Numbered from the stretch's first letter, positions 40,100-49,182 are shown. The stretch is DNA of 64,000 nt from Streptomyces sp. NBC_01551 (GCF_026339935.1 NZ_JAPEPX010000001.1:5793501-5857500); one strand, 5' to 3'. The notes: generated from the letters alone by a model not told the origin. Numbers and translations are program-made.

Positions 40100-40762
40100 A
40101 TGTTCGACGTCAACAAGGTGCAGGCCGCCCCGAGCAAGGATCTGCTCACGCCCGACAACGCGGTCATGCTCTTCGTGGACCACCAGCCGCAGATGTTCTT
40201 CGGCACCGGGAGCGGCGATCGCGCCGCGATCATCAACAGCACCGTGGGTCTCGCCAAGGCGGCTCAGGCATTCGATGTGCCGGCCGTGCTGACCACGGTC
40301 GCCGCCGAGTCGTTCTCCGGGCCCCTGCTGCCCCAGCTTGCCGAGGTGTTCCCCAAGCACGAGGTCATCGACCGTACGACCATGAACGCCTGGGAGGACG
40401 AGGCGCTCGTGGCGGCGGTCAAGGCTACCGGCCGCAAGAAGATCATCCTGTCCGGCCTGTGGACCGAGGTCTGCCTGGTGCTGCCCGCGCTGTCCGCCCT
40501 GGAGCAGGGTTACGAGGTGTACGTGGTCTCCGACGCCTCCGGCGGCGTCAGCCCGGCCGCCCACGAGCACGCGCTCCAGCGGATGATCGCCGCCGGCGCC
40601 GTACCGGTGACCTGGGTCCAGGTCCTCCTGGAGCTGCAGCGCGACTGGGCGCGCCAGGAGTCGTACGGCGCGGTCATGGAGATCGTCAAGGCCCACGCGG
40701 GCGCGTACGGCCTGGGCGTCGTGTACGCGCAGAGCGTCATCGGCGCGCACGCCGCCGGCTGA
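40100..40762 (+). CDS. Isochorismatase-family cysteine hydrolase (YcaC-like)
   Basis: 220 residues. The catalytic aspartate is in AVMLFVDHQPQMF, the lysine region is near KATGRKKIILSGL, and the nucleophilic cysteine is in GLWTEVCLVLPALSALEQGYEVYVVSDASGG. Isochorismatase-fold enzymes of the YcaC type cleave amides or related bonds; YcaC itself has no known substrate. The start at 40100 has GAGAGGA upstream. A DoxX gene starts 5 bases after its stop, and the following Dps gene points to a stress-linked unit. The substrate is not evident. Confidence 0.88.
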   Translation: MFDVNKVQAAPSKDLLTPDNAVMLFVDHQPQMFFGTGSGDRAAIINSTVGLAKAAQAFDVPAVLTTVAAESFSGPLLPQLAEVFPKHEVIDRTTMNAWEDEALVAAVKATGRKKIILSGLWTEVCLVLPALSALEQGYEVYVVSDASGGVSPAAHEHALQRMIAAGAVPVTWVQVLLELQRDWARQESYGAVMEIVKAHAGAYGLGVVYAQSVIGAHAAG

Positions 40763-40767
40763 CCCCT

Positions 40768-41274
40768 GTGGACACCGGCATTCTGATCCTGCGTCTGCTG
40801 GTGGGACTGCTCGTCGCCGGCCACGGTGTGCAAAAGATCAGTTCGCACCTGGGCGGCAATGGACTCAACGGCGGTACCGAGGAGTTCCGCGCCGACGGTT
40901 TCCGCGGCGGTGCCCTCACCGCCCTGGCGGCGGGCGGTGGTCAGATCGGATCGGGCCTGCTGCTCGCCGCCGGCCTCCTGACCCCGCTCGCCGCGACCGG
41001 CGCCATCGGGGTCATGACGGTCGCGCTCACCGTGAAGTGGCGCCACGGGCTCTGGGTGCAGAACGACGGATACGAGTACCCGCTCGTCCTCATCGGCACC
41101 GCCGCCGCCCTCGCCGCCACCGGCCCCGGCGCCTGGTCCGTCGACGCGGCCCTCGGCCTCACGCCGTACCCGCTGTGGTGGGCGGCCCTCGCGCTCGTGG
41201 CCGGTCTCGGTAGCGGACTCCTCACCCGGCTCGTCCTGCACCGGCCCCCCGCCCCGGCGATCGCCGACCGCTGA
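40768..41274 (+). CDS. DoxX-family membrane protein
   Basis: 168 residues with four hydrophobic helices: ILILRLLVGLLVAGHG, then LTALAAGGGQIGSGLLLAAGLL, AIGVMTVALTV and ALALVAGLGSGLL. The DoxX hallmarks GHGVQK near the first helix and the KWRHGLW loop are present. It starts with a GTG at 40768, five bases after the hydrolase stop. DoxX proteins are linked to thiol and redox stress, for example the mycobacterial DoxX-SodA-SseA complex. In this position it belongs to the hydrolase and Dps unit. The precise substrate is unknown. Confidence 0.85.
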   Translation: MDTGILILRLLVGLLVAGHGVQKISSHLGGNGLNGGTEEFRADGFRGGALTALAAGGGQIGSGLLLAAGLLTPLAATGAIGVMTVALTVKWRHGLWVQNDGYEYPLVLIGTAAALAATGPGAWSVDAALGLTPYPLWWAALALVAGLGSGLLTRLVLHRPPAPAIADR

Positions 41275-41366
41275 GCGCGAGCCGCACAGACCGGGTCCGG
41301 CCGCCCGCGTACCCCCGACCGGGCGGCCGGGCCCTTCCCACCCTCTCTCCCGAACAGGAGCACCCG

Positions 41367-41945
41367 ATGGACACCCTCACGACCCCACACGGCGGCGGCC
41401 AGCCGCTGCTGCGTCAGAAGGGAGCCGAGACCCAGGCGTTCGGCACGCTCAAGCAGCTGCCGATCGGCCTCGGCCACGACACCCGCATGTACGCGTGCCA
41501 GCGGCTGAACCGCGTACTCGCCGACGCGCAGATCCTGTACTCCCTCTACAAGAAGCACCACTGGCTCATGCGCGGAGCGACCTTCTACTCACTCCACTTG
41601 ATGCTGGACAAGCACGCGGAAGCCCAGCTGGCCATCGTTGACGCGCTGGCCGAGCGGGTCCAGAGCCTCGGCGGCGTCGCCGTCGGAGACCCGCGCCACG
41701 TCGCCGAGCTGACGTCGATCCCCCGGCCGCCGGACGGCGTCGAGCCGGTGCCCGTCATGCTGTCGCGGCTCCTCGACGCGCACGAGCGGATCCTGATCGA
41801 CGCCCGGGACGCCGCCGCCCGGCTCTCCGGGGAGGGCGACGAGGGCAGCGCCGACCTGCTCGTCTCCGATGTCATCCGCACCGGCGAGGCGCAGGTGTGG
41901 TTCCTCGCCGAGCATCTCGTGGACACTCCTCTGGTGCGCGGCTGA
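41367..41945 (+). CDS. dps: Dps-type ferritin-like DNA-binding stress protein
   Basis: 192 residues. The four-helix ferritin-like bundle shows the Dps ferroxidase residues in KKHHWLMRGATFYSLHLMLDKHAEAQ, with the His, Asp and Glu ligands at inter-subunit sites. A flexible N-terminal tail of about 35 residues precedes it and may bind DNA. The ATG lies after an AGGAG site. It stores iron and shields DNA during oxidative or starvation stress. Its stop overlaps the start of the next gene (TGATG), which codes for a flavin disulfide reductase, so the two are coupled. Streptomycetes usually carry several Dps copies. Confidence 0.9.
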   Translation: MDTLTTPHGGGQPLLRQKGAETQAFGTLKQLPIGLGHDTRMYACQRLNRVLADAQILYSLYKKHHWLMRGATFYSLHLMLDKHAEAQLAIVDALAERVQSLGGVAVGDPRHVAELTSIPRPPDGVEPVPVMLSRLLDAHERILIDARDAAARLSGEGDEGSADLLVSDVIRTGEAQVWFLAEHLVDTPLVRG

Positions 41946-43369
41946 TGGACACGTACGACCTCGTCGTGGTCGGCGGCGGTCCGGCCGGCGAGGTCGTCGC
42001 CGACCGGGCCGTCCGATCGGGACTGACCGCCGTCGTCGTCGAGGCCGAGGCGGTCGGCGGCGAGTGCTCCTACCGTGCCTGCGTGCCGAGCAAGGCCCTG
42101 CTGCGACCCGGCGCCGCCCGAGCGGCGGCCCGGTCGGTCGACGGGGCCCGGCAGGCGGTCACGGCGGCACTCGACCCGGCGCGCGTCCTGGCCCGCCGTG
42201 ACCGTTTCACCGGGCGCGGTGACGACACCGGCCAGGCCGACTGGCTCGACGGTGCGGGCATCGCGCTCGTACGGGGGCACGGACGGCTCGCCGGTGAGCG
42301 CCGGGTGGAGGTGACCGGGGCCGACGGCACGGTCCGTACCCTGCGGGCCCGGCGCGCGGTCGTGGTCTGCACCGGCACGGAGCCCGCCCTTCCGCCGGTC
42401 GAAGGGCTCGACCGGATCGGTGTGTGGACCAGCCGGCAGGCCACCACGGCCGACGCGGTGCCCGAGCGGCTCGTCGTCATCGGCGGGGGAGTGGTGGCCT
42501 GCGAGATGGCCACCGCGTGGCGCACGCTCGGCTCCTCCGTCACTCTGCTGGTCCGCGACCAGGCCCTGCTGACCGGCTGGGAACCGTGTGCCGGCGAAGA
42601 GGTCACCCGGGGGCTGAGCGATCTGAGCGTCACGATCCGCTTCGGGGTGTCGGCCGTCCGGGTCGCCCGTGACGCCGACACCCGCACGGTGACCGTGAAC
42701 ACGGACGACGGCACCGCACTCGTCTGCGACGAGGTCCTCGCCGCCGTCGGCCGGCGCCCGCGCACCACAGACCTCGGCCTGGACTCCGTCGGACTGCCGG
42801 CGGGCGACTGGCTCCCGGTCGACGACACCTGTCGGGTCACCGCGGTCGAGGGCGCATGGCTCTACGCCGTCGGCGATGTGAATCACCGTGCGCCGCTGAC
42901 CCACATGGCCAAGTACCAGGCCCGCGCCTGCGCGGCGGCGATCGCAGAGCGAGCAGCGGGCCGCCCCGCCGACACCGGCGGCGGGCAGCCCTGGAGTGCG
43001 GAAGCCGACCGCTTCGCCGTCCCCCAGGCCGTCTTCACCCACCCCGAGATCGCGAGCGTCGGTCTCACGGAACGCGCCGCACGCGAAGCGGGTCTCGCGG
43101 TACGCGTGGTCGAGTACCGCATCGACGACGTCGCCGGTGCCGCGCTCCACGCGGACGACTACCGCGGCCTCGCGAAGCTCGTCGTCGACGAGACCCGAGG
43201 GGTCGTCGTCGGCTGCACGTTCACCGGTCCGATGGCGACCGAGCTCATCCACACGGCCACCGTGGCCATCGTGGGTGAGGTCCCCCTGGAGCGCCTGTGG
43301 CACGCCGTGCCCGCCTTTCCGACGGTGAGCGAGGTCTGGCTCCGGCTCCTGGAGGCGTACGGCCTCTGA
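41945..43369 (+). CDS. FAD-dependent pyridine-nucleotide disulfide reductase
   Basis: 474 residues. The FAD motif VVVGGGPAGEVVADR, the redox-active Cx4C in GGECSYRACVPSK, the NAD-binding VVIGGGVVACEMATAW, the second FAD motif WLYAVGDVN and the C-terminal dimerisation domain with HPEIASVGLTE place it with dihydrolipoamide and mercuric reductases. The catalytic His-Glu near the C-terminus is modified (WHAVPAFPTVSE, where HAHPTxxE is usual, so the second His is replaced by Val). That change argues against a classic lipoamide dehydrogenase. The gene overlaps the dps stop by one base. It may reduce a small thiol or metal under oxidative stress. Confidence 0.82.
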   Translation: MDTYDLVVVGGGPAGEVVADRAVRSGLTAVVVEAEAVGGECSYRACVPSKALLRPGAARAAARSVDGARQAVTAALDPARVLARRDRFTGRGDDTGQADWLDGAGIALVRGHGRLAGERRVEVTGADGTVRTLRARRAVVVCTGTEPALPPVEGLDRIGVWTSRQATTADAVPERLVVIGGGVVACEMATAWRTLGSSVTLLVRDQALLTGWEPCAGEEVTRGLSDLSVTIRFGVSAVRVARDADTRTVTVNTDDGTALVCDEVLAAVGRRPRTTDLGLDSVGLPAGDWLPVDDTCRVTAVEGAWLYAVGDVNHRAPLTHMAKYQARACAAAIAERAAGRPADTGGGQPWSAEADRFAVPQAVFTHPEIASVGLTERAAREAGLAVRVVEYRIDDVAGAALHADDYRGLAKLVVDETRGVVVGCTFTGPMATELIHTATVAIVGEVPLERLWHAVPAFPTVSEVWLRLLEAYGL

Positions 43370-43412
43370 GGCCTGGTCCCCTTCTCCCGCGCCGGGTCCC
43401 GTCCGCCCGGCC

Positions 43413-43466
43413 GGCGCACCCCTCCGCCCGAGCGGCGCACCCCTCCTGCTCGACCGAGCGCACCCC
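43413..43466. repeat. Three GCGCACCCC direct repeats in a leader region
   Basis: GCGCACCCC occurs at 43414, 43435 and 43458, with 21- and 23-base spacing, between the disulfide reductase stop and the secreted hydrolase start. It could be an operator with three sites or old sequence duplication. Confidence 0.55.
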
Positions 43467-43500
43467 CACGCTTCCCCATCCGACAAGGAAACACCCACCC

Positions 43501-44331
43501 ATGCAGCTCACGAGGCGCACCCTCGCCCTCGCCATGCCCGCGACGCTGGCCGCCCTGATCGGCGCCGCACCCGCCGCACCCGCGAGCCGCCCGGCCGCGG
43601 CCGACACCGACCGGCACGACCCGAAGCCGACGATCGTCCTGGTCCACGGAGCGTTCGCGGACGCCTCCAGCTGGAGCGGCACGATCCGGCGGCTGCAGCA
43701 CGCCGGCTACCCCGTCCTGGCGCCCGCCAACCCGCTGCGCGGTCTCGCCGCGGACACCGACTACCTGCGCAGCGTGCTGGCCGCCGTCGACGGGCCCGTC
43801 GTCCTGGTCGGCCACTCCTACGGCGGCGCCGTCATCAGTGGCGCCGCAGTGGGCAACAGCCGTGTGAAGGCCCTCGTCTACATCGCCGCGTTCACCCCGG
43901 ACAAGGGGGAGAGCGCGGCCGAGCTCGCCGCCAAGTTCCCGGGCTCCACCCTCGGCGACACCGTGAGCCCGCGGTCGTACCCGCTGCCCGGCGGTGGCAC
44001 CGGTACCGAACTCGTCATCGAACGAGCCAAGTTCCACAGGCAGTTCGCCGCCGACGTACCCGCCGCCGAAGCGGCGGTCATGGCCGCGACCCAGCGCCCG
44101 GTCGCCACCGCCGCGCTGGAGGAGAAGGCCGGGGAAGCGGCCTGGAAGACGATCCCGTCCTGGGCGCTGATCGCCACCGCCGACAAGAACATCCCGGCCG
44201 CCGCCGAACGGTGGATGGCCCGGCGTGCCGGTTCGCACATCACCGAAGTGGACGCGTCCCATGCAGTGGCGGTCTCCCGCCCGGCCGTGGTCACCCACGT
44301 GATCCTCGCCGCCGTGCGAGCGACCCGCTGA
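43501..44331 (+). CDS. Secreted alpha/beta hydrolase
   Basis: 276 residues. The N-terminus MQLTRRTLALAMPATLAAL has a twin-arginine and hydrophobic run ending in small residues, a Tat or Sec signal. The mature part has LVHGAFADASSW around the oxyanion hole, the nucleophile elbow GHSYGG and a late catalytic His in VDASHAVAVS. This resembles the salicylate-esterase-like (methyl-ketone/salicylate methylesterase) group. A close paralogue without the signal lies at 48401-49126. GACAAGGAAACACCC precedes the ATG. The substrate cannot be told; an ester hydrolase or stress-induced esterase is likely. Confidence 0.85.
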   Translation: MQLTRRTLALAMPATLAALIGAAPAAPASRPAAADTDRHDPKPTIVLVHGAFADASSWSGTIRRLQHAGYPVLAPANPLRGLAADTDYLRSVLAAVDGPVVLVGHSYGGAVISGAAVGNSRVKALVYIAAFTPDKGESAAELAAKFPGSTLGDTVSPRSYPLPGGGTGTELVIERAKFHRQFAADVPAAEAAVMAATQRPVATAALEEKAGEAAWKTIPSWALIATADKNIPAAAERWMARRAGSHITEVDASHAVAVSRPAVVTHVILAAVRATR

Positions 44332-44373
44332 CGCTCCGACCCGCCCCGTACATCCTCTGAAGGAGAGCCCCTC

Positions 44374-45327
44374 ATGAACAACCGTCCGGTCCTCGAACCC
44401 GCAGCCCAGGCCTTCGCCGACGCCACCGCCCAGCCGCCGTACCTCTACCAGATCCCCGTCGCCGAAGGCCGTAAGGCCGTGGACGACGTCCAGAACGGTG
44501 AGGGCGTCCCCCTGCCGGACGTCGACGAGGAGTGGACCACCGTCCACGGCGGCCCGACCGGCGACGTCCGCGCCCGGATCGTCCGCCCCCGCGGCGCCAC
44601 CGGCCCGCTCCCCGTCATCCTCTACATCCACGGCGCGGGCTGGGTCTTCGGCAACGCCCACACCCACGACCGGCTCGTCCGCGAACTCGCCGTCGGCACC
44701 GGGGCGGCCGTGGTCTTCCCCGAGTACGACCTGTCGCCCGAGGCGCGTTACCCCGTCGCGATCGAGCAGAACTACAGCGTCGCCCAGTGGGTCGCCCGCG
44801 AGGGACACCACAAGGACCTCGACGGCACCCGGATCGCCGTAGCCGGTGATTCCGTCGGCGGCAACATGAGCGCCGCCCTCACCCTCATGGCCAAGCAGCG
44901 CGGCGATGTCACGCTCGTCCAGCAGGTCCTCTTCTACCCGGTGACCGACGCGAGCTTCGACACGGATTCGTACCACGCCTTCGGCGAGGGCTACTTCCTG
45001 CGCCGCGACGCCATGAAGTGGTTCTGGGACCAGTACACGACCGACGAGGCCGAGCGGGCCCAGATCACCGCTTCCCCGCTGCGCGCCTCCACCGAGCAGC
45101 TCACCGGCCTGCCGCCGGCCCTGGTCATCACTGCCGAGGCCGACGTCCTGCGCGACGAGGGCGAGGCGTACGCGGCGAAGCTCCGTGCCGCCGGCGTCCC
45201 CGTCACCGCCCTGCGAGTCCAGGGCGTCATCCACGACTTCGTGATGCTGAACGCACTGCGCGATACGCAGGCCGCGGAACTCGCCATCGGCCTCGCCACC
45301 GACATCCTGCGCAAGGCCCTCGCATGA
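44374..45327 (+). CDS. Alpha/beta hydrolase, hormone-sensitive-lipase type esterase
   Basis: 317 residues. The oxyanion-hole motif is HGAGWVFGN (HGGG type), the nucleophile is in GDSVGGN, and the Asp and His of the triad are in LVITAEADVLRDEGE and VIHDFVMLN. Length and motif order match the acetyl-esterase/Aes branch. There is no signal peptide. AAGGAGAG precedes the ATG, and the next gene starts within its stop (ATGA), so both are co-expressed. It probably hydrolyses short-chain esters. Together with the YtcJ-type amidohydrolase behind it this suggests catabolism of a small ester or amide. Confidence 0.9.
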   Translation: MNNRPVLEPAAQAFADATAQPPYLYQIPVAEGRKAVDDVQNGEGVPLPDVDEEWTTVHGGPTGDVRARIVRPRGATGPLPVILYIHGAGWVFGNAHTHDRLVRELAVGTGAAVVFPEYDLSPEARYPVAIEQNYSVAQWVAREGHHKDLDGTRIAVAGDSVGGNMSAALTLMAKQRGDVTLVQQVLFYPVTDASFDTDSYHAFGEGYFLRRDAMKWFWDQYTTDEAERAQITASPLRASTEQLTGLPPALVITAEADVLRDEGEAYAAKLRAAGVPVTALRVQGVIHDFVMLNALRDTQAAELAIGLATDILRKALA

Positions 45328-47210
45328 CCGGGCCGTCGACGAGCATGCCGGTGGCGGGCCTCGTCCCCGCCCCGCGTCGGGAGCACGAGCACGCCGACCT
45401 CCTCGTCCGTAACGCCAAGGTCTTCACCGGTGACCCCGACCGGCCAAAGGCCCGTGCCGTCGCGATCCGCGACGGCCGGGTCCTGGCCCTGGGCGACGAC
45501 CACGACCTCGCCCACCTCGTCGGGCCGGGAACGAAGGTCGTCGACGCCCTCGGCCGCCGGGTGATTCCCGGCCTCAACGACTCGCACCTGCATGTCATCC
45601 GGGGCGGCCTGAACTACGTTCTGGAGCTGCGCTGGGACGGCGTACGAAGCCTCCGACACGCCCTCGCGATGCTGCGCGAGCAGGCTGGCCGCACCCCGAA
45701 GGGGCAGTGGATCCGGGTGGTGGGCGGCTGGACCGCCGAGCAGTTCGCCGAGCGCAGGATGCCGACCGTCGCGGAGCTGAACGCCGCCGCCCCCGACACC
45801 CCGGTCTTCGTCCTGCACCTGTACCAGTCGGCGCTGATGAACCGGGCCGCGGTCAAGGCGGCCGGGTTCACCCGGGAGACCCCCGACCCCCGGGGCGGGC
45901 AGATCGTCCGCGGCCGGGACGGCGAACCCAACGGCGTGCTCCTCGCGGCGCCGAGCGCTCTCGTCCTGTACTCGACGCTGGCCAAGGCGCCTGCCCTCGA
46001 CGAGGCCGACAAGCGGACGTCGACGCGCCACTTCCTGCGCGAGCTGAACCGCTTCGGCCTGACGTCCGCTGTCGACGCCGCCGGCGGCTTCCAGAACTTC
46101 CCCGACAACTACGCGACGGTCACCGACCTCGCCAGGTCCGGGGAGCTGACCCTCCGGATCGCCTACCACCTCTTCCCGCAGACGGCCGGGCAGGAACTCG
46201 CCGACCTGAAGCGCTGGACCGAGATGGTCAAGCCCGGGGACGGGGACGAGTGGCTCCGGCTGAACGGCGCGGGCGAGAACCTGACCTGGGCCGCCGCCGA
46301 CTTCGAGAACTTCTCCGAGCCCCGGCCCGAGCTCGCCGCGGGCTACGAGACCGAGTTCGAGAGCGCCGTACGGCTCCTGCTCGAAAACGGCTGGGGCTTC
46401 CGGCTCCACGCGACCTACGACGAGACCATCCGCCGCGACCTGGCCGTCTTCGAGAAGCTCGCCGGGGAGGGACTCTTCCCCGGCGGCAACCGCTGGCTCT
46501 TCGACCACGCGGAGACGGTCTCGGCCGACAGCCTGGACCGGATCGCGGCCCTCGGCGGCGCCGTGTCCGTGCAGAACCGCATGTCCTTCCAGGGCGCCGC
46601 GTTCCTCGACCGTTACGGCGCCGAGGCCGCCGCCCACACCCCGCCGGTCCGGGCCATGCTCGACCGCGGCCTGACGGTCGCCGCCGGAACCGACGCGACC
46701 CGCGTCTCTTCGTACAACCCGTGGGTCGCGCTGCACTGGCTGGTGGCCGGGCGCACCGTCGCCGGCACCGTGCTCTATCCGGCGGGGAACCTGCTCGACC
46801 GGGAGACCGCCCTCGGCCTCTACACCCGGGGCGGAGCGCAGCTCACCGGCGAGCAGGACGTCAAGGGAACCCTGCGAGAAGGGTCGTACGGCGACCTCGC
46901 GATCCTGTCCGACGACTACCTCACCGTACCCGAGGACGTCATCCCCGACATCGAGTCCGTCCTCACCGTCGTCGGCGGCCGCATCGTCTACGCGACCGCG
47001 GAGTACGAAGGTCTCGACGAGGCCGTCCCGCCGGTGAGCCCCGAGTGGAGCCCCGTGGCCCACTTCGGCGGCTACCAGAGCGGTGCCCGTCAGGCCTCGC
47101 TCGTGGCCGAGGCCGTCGCCGAGTCCGAGCAGTACCGCCGGTGGCGCGTCGCGCGTGGCTCCCTCCCCGACACACAGCCGTCGTTCGTCGACCCCTGCTT
47201 CGAGCACTGA
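45324..47210 (+). CDS. YtcJ-type metal-dependent amidohydrolase
   Basis: 628 residues. The N-terminal beta part (LLVRNAKVFTGDPDRPKARAVAIRDGRVLALGDD) and the metal-binding HLH in PGLNDSHLHVIRGG identify the amidohydrolase superfamily. Later landmarks are the His of LHATYDET, WLFDHAETV and the catalytic Asp in AAGTDATRVSSYNPW. YtcJ-like enzymes hydrolyse N-substituted or formyl-type amides. The gene overlaps the esterase gene by 4 bp and precedes a small membrane protein gene by 14 bases. It is cytoplasmic. The substrate is not known. Confidence 0.9.
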   Translation: MTGPSTSMPVAGLVPAPRREHEHADLLVRNAKVFTGDPDRPKARAVAIRDGRVLALGDDHDLAHLVGPGTKVVDALGRRVIPGLNDSHLHVIRGGLNYVLELRWDGVRSLRHALAMLREQAGRTPKGQWIRVVGGWTAEQFAERRMPTVAELNAAAPDTPVFVLHLYQSALMNRAAVKAAGFTRETPDPRGGQIVRGRDGEPNGVLLAAPSALVLYSTLAKAPALDEADKRTSTRHFLRELNRFGLTSAVDAAGGFQNFPDNYATVTDLARSGELTLRIAYHLFPQTAGQELADLKRWTEMVKPGDGDEWLRLNGAGENLTWAAADFENFSEPRPELAAGYETEFESAVRLLLENGWGFRLHATYDETIRRDLAVFEKLAGEGLFPGGNRWLFDHAETVSADSLDRIAALGGAVSVQNRMSFQGAAFLDRYGAEAAAHTPPVRAMLDRGLTVAAGTDATRVSSYNPWVALHWLVAGRTVAGTVLYPAGNLLDRETALGLYTRGGAQLTGEQDVKGTLREGSYGDLAILSDDYLTVPEDVIPDIESVLTVVGGRIVYATAEYEGLDEAVPPVSPEWSPVAHFGGYQSGARQASLVAEAVAESEQYRRWRVARGSLPDTQPSFVDPCFEH

Positions 47211-47224
47211 GAGGGATCCACACC

Positions 47225-47965
47225 ATGAGTACCGCCTCACCCACCGCAGACAGCGGCGACGACGCCCGGGCCACCCCGCGGGACGTCCCCCCGGGACGCC
47301 GTTTCGAACCGGACCTCCGGTCGATGACACGGATCAACCTGCGCCCCATCGCCTCACCCATGCCGCTCGGCTTCTTCACGATCGCCATCGCGTCCGTGAT
47401 GACGGGCTGCCTCCAGCTCGGGATCCTCGGCGAGGAGGCCCGTACCGCCGTCGCCTTCACCGTGCTGCCGGCCTTCGTCCTCCAACTCCTGGTCAGTGTC
47501 CTGGCCTTCGGCGCCCGTGACGTGATCGCGGCGACCCTGATGGCCGTGTTCGCCGGAAGCTGGCTGCCCTACTCGCTGATCATGCTCAGCGGCGCGGCCG
47601 ACGGCCTGAAGGTCCTCGGCGTCTTCAACCTGGCGCTCCTCTGCTTCGGCGCGCTGATGACCGCCGTGACCGGGCCCAAGCGGGCGCTGTGGCTCGTCCT
47701 CGCGGTCTCCCTGCCCCGCTGGGCGGCCACCGGCCTCGCGGGCGTCACCGGCGCCGAATGGCTGACGCGCACGTCCGGGGCGCTCGGCCTGCTGGTGGGG
47801 GTCGTCGCGATGTACACGGCGTTCGCCCTGATGCTCGAGGACATGCGCAGCGAGCAGGTCCTGCCCATCGGCCGCAGCGGCCCCGCCCACCTCGCCGTGG
47901 AAGGCGACCTGTCCGTCCAGCTCCGCAACCTGGAACGGCAGGCAGGCGTACGCCGCACGCTCTGA
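47225..47965 (+). CDS. GPR1/FUN34/YaaH-like membrane protein
   Basis: 246 residues. After a hydrophilic N-terminus of about 45 residues there are six hydrophobic helices. The motif ASPMPLGFFTIAIASVMTG at the first helix is close to the NPAPLGL signature of acetate/succinate transporters of the GPR1/FUN34/YaaH group. The C-terminus is hydrophilic. A GAGAGGGA site precedes the ATG. It follows the amidohydrolase by 14 bases. A small-carboxylate exporter or importer for the product of the upstream amidohydrolase would fit, but this is inference. Confidence 0.65.
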   Translation: MSTASPTADSGDDARATPRDVPPGRRFEPDLRSMTRINLRPIASPMPLGFFTIAIASVMTGCLQLGILGEEARTAVAFTVLPAFVLQLLVSVLAFGARDVIAATLMAVFAGSWLPYSLIMLSGAADGLKVLGVFNLALLCFGALMTAVTGPKRALWLVLAVSLPRWAATGLAGVTGAEWLTRTSGALGLLVGVVAMYTAFALMLEDMRSEQVLPIGRSGPAHLAVEGDLSVQLRNLERQAGVRRTL

Positions 47966-48010
47966 CCGCGCGCACCCACCCCGTCACACCACGACCGCAC
48001 AGGAGCACCC

Positions 48011-48325
48011 ATGGAACCGCAGGTGACGGACCGGCCCCAGAAGTCTCGGTACGAGATCCTCGCCGGCGACGACGGCACCGAGACCGCGGGCTTCGCCGAG
48101 TACCACCTCTCGGAGGGTGAGATCGCCTTCATCCACACCGAGATCGACAGCCGGTTCGCCGGCCAGGGCTTGGGCGGTCTCCTTGCCCGGGGAGCGCTCG
48201 ACGACGCCCGGGCTCGTGGGCTGCGCGTCCTGCCGTACTGCCCCTTCATCCGGGGCTGGATCGGCAAGCATCCCGAGTACACCGACCTGGTGCCCGAGGC
48301 GAGGCGCGCCCGCTTCGGCCTGTGA
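48011..48325 (+). CDS. Small GNAT acetyltransferase (YjdJ-type)
   Basis: 104 residues. This is the short GNAT group exemplified by YjdJ: RYEILAGDDGTETAGFAEYHL, HTEIDSRFAGQGLGGLLARGALDDARARGL with the acetyl-CoA P-loop GQGLGG, and PYCPFIRGWIGKHPEY. GGAGCACCC precedes the ATG. The usual length is 90-105. The acetyl acceptor is not known; relatives act on small amines or protein N-termini. It sits between the membrane protein and a hydrolase. Confidence 0.9.
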   Translation: MEPQVTDRPQKSRYEILAGDDGTETAGFAEYHLSEGEIAFIHTEIDSRFAGQGLGGLLARGALDDARARGLRVLPYCPFIRGWIGKHPEYTDLVPEARRARFGL

Positions 48326-48400
48326 AGCACCACACGAACACCACATATCCGCCTCCCGCATCCCCAGCCCCATCACCCGTCACGCACCAAGGAGTTCCCC

Positions 48401-49126
48401 ATGCCCCGACACGCCCGCCCCACCGTCGTCCTGGTCCACGGCGCCTTCGCCGACGCCTCCAGCTTCGCCCGCGTCATCCCCGAACTGGCCGCCGCCGGTA
48501 TGGAAGTGGTGGCCCCGGCCGTGCCCAACCGCAGCCTCGTCGACGACGCCGCGTACATAGCCTCGGTGATCCGCGCCGTCGAAGGCCCCGTGATCCTGGT
48601 CGGGCACTCCTACGGTGGTGCCGTCATCACCCTCGCCGGCGCGGAGGACAACGTCCGCGCACTGGTGTACCTCGCGGGATACGCACTGGAGGAGGGCGAG
48701 AGCCTGGGCGAGCTGCAGGGCCGCTTCCCCGACTCCGGCCTCGCCGACGCGCTCGTCTACACCCCGTTCCCGGTGGCCGGCTCCACCGAGACCGGCACTG
48801 ATGTCTCGGTGGACATCGAGAAGTTCCCCGCCCTCTTCGCGGCGGACGTCGACCCCGACCTCGCCGCGGTGCTCGCCGTCTCCCAGCGCCCCCTGGCAGC
48901 ACGTGCCTTCTCGGAGGCGGCGCCTGTCGCGGCGTGGAAGACCAAGCCCTCGTGGGGCCTGGTCGCCTCCTCCGACCGCACGATCAACCCCGATGTGGAG
49001 CGCTACGGGTACGAGCGCGCCGGCATGACCACCGTCGAGGTCGACTCCTCCCATCTGGTCATGCTTGCCCAGCCCAAGGCCGTGGCAGAGCTGATCCAGG
49101 ACGCGGCCCGGTCCACCGCCCACTGA
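48401..49126 (+). CDS. Alpha/beta hydrolase, cytoplasmic paralogue
   Basis: 241 residues, clearly related to the secreted hydrolase at 43501-44331 (same LVHGAFADASSF, GHSYGGAVI and VDSSHLVML motifs, similar spacing) but without a signal peptide. The start ATG has AAGGAG 7 bases upstream. The triad is Ser in GHSYGG, Asp in ASSDRTINP and His in SSHLVM. As a methyl-ester-type hydrolase it may act on similar substrates inside the cell. The duplication within 5 kb points to local expansion. Confidence 0.88.
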   Translation: MPRHARPTVVLVHGAFADASSFARVIPELAAAGMEVVAPAVPNRSLVDDAAYIASVIRAVEGPVILVGHSYGGAVITLAGAEDNVRALVYLAGYALEEGESLGELQGRFPDSGLADALVYTPFPVAGSTETGTDVSVDIEKFPALFAADVDPDLAAVLAVSQRPLAARAFSEAAPVAAWKTKPSWGLVASSDRTINPDVERYGYERAGMTTVEVDSSHLVMLAQPKAVAELIQDAARSTAH

Positions 49127-49130
49127 CCCG

Positions 49131-49150
49131 ATCGTTCAGGATCGAACGAT
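49131..49150. promoter_or_regulatory. Inverted repeat upstream of the sugar ABC importer
   Basis: ATCGTTC-AGGATC-GAACGAT is a perfect 7-6-7 palindrome, 80 bases before the binding-protein start and next to the AT-rich GTCGATAATGTTCGA. It suits an operator for a sugar-responsive regulator. Confidence 0.6.
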
Positions 49151-49182
49151 TAGTCGATAATGTTCGAGCGCTGGTAGCTTCT

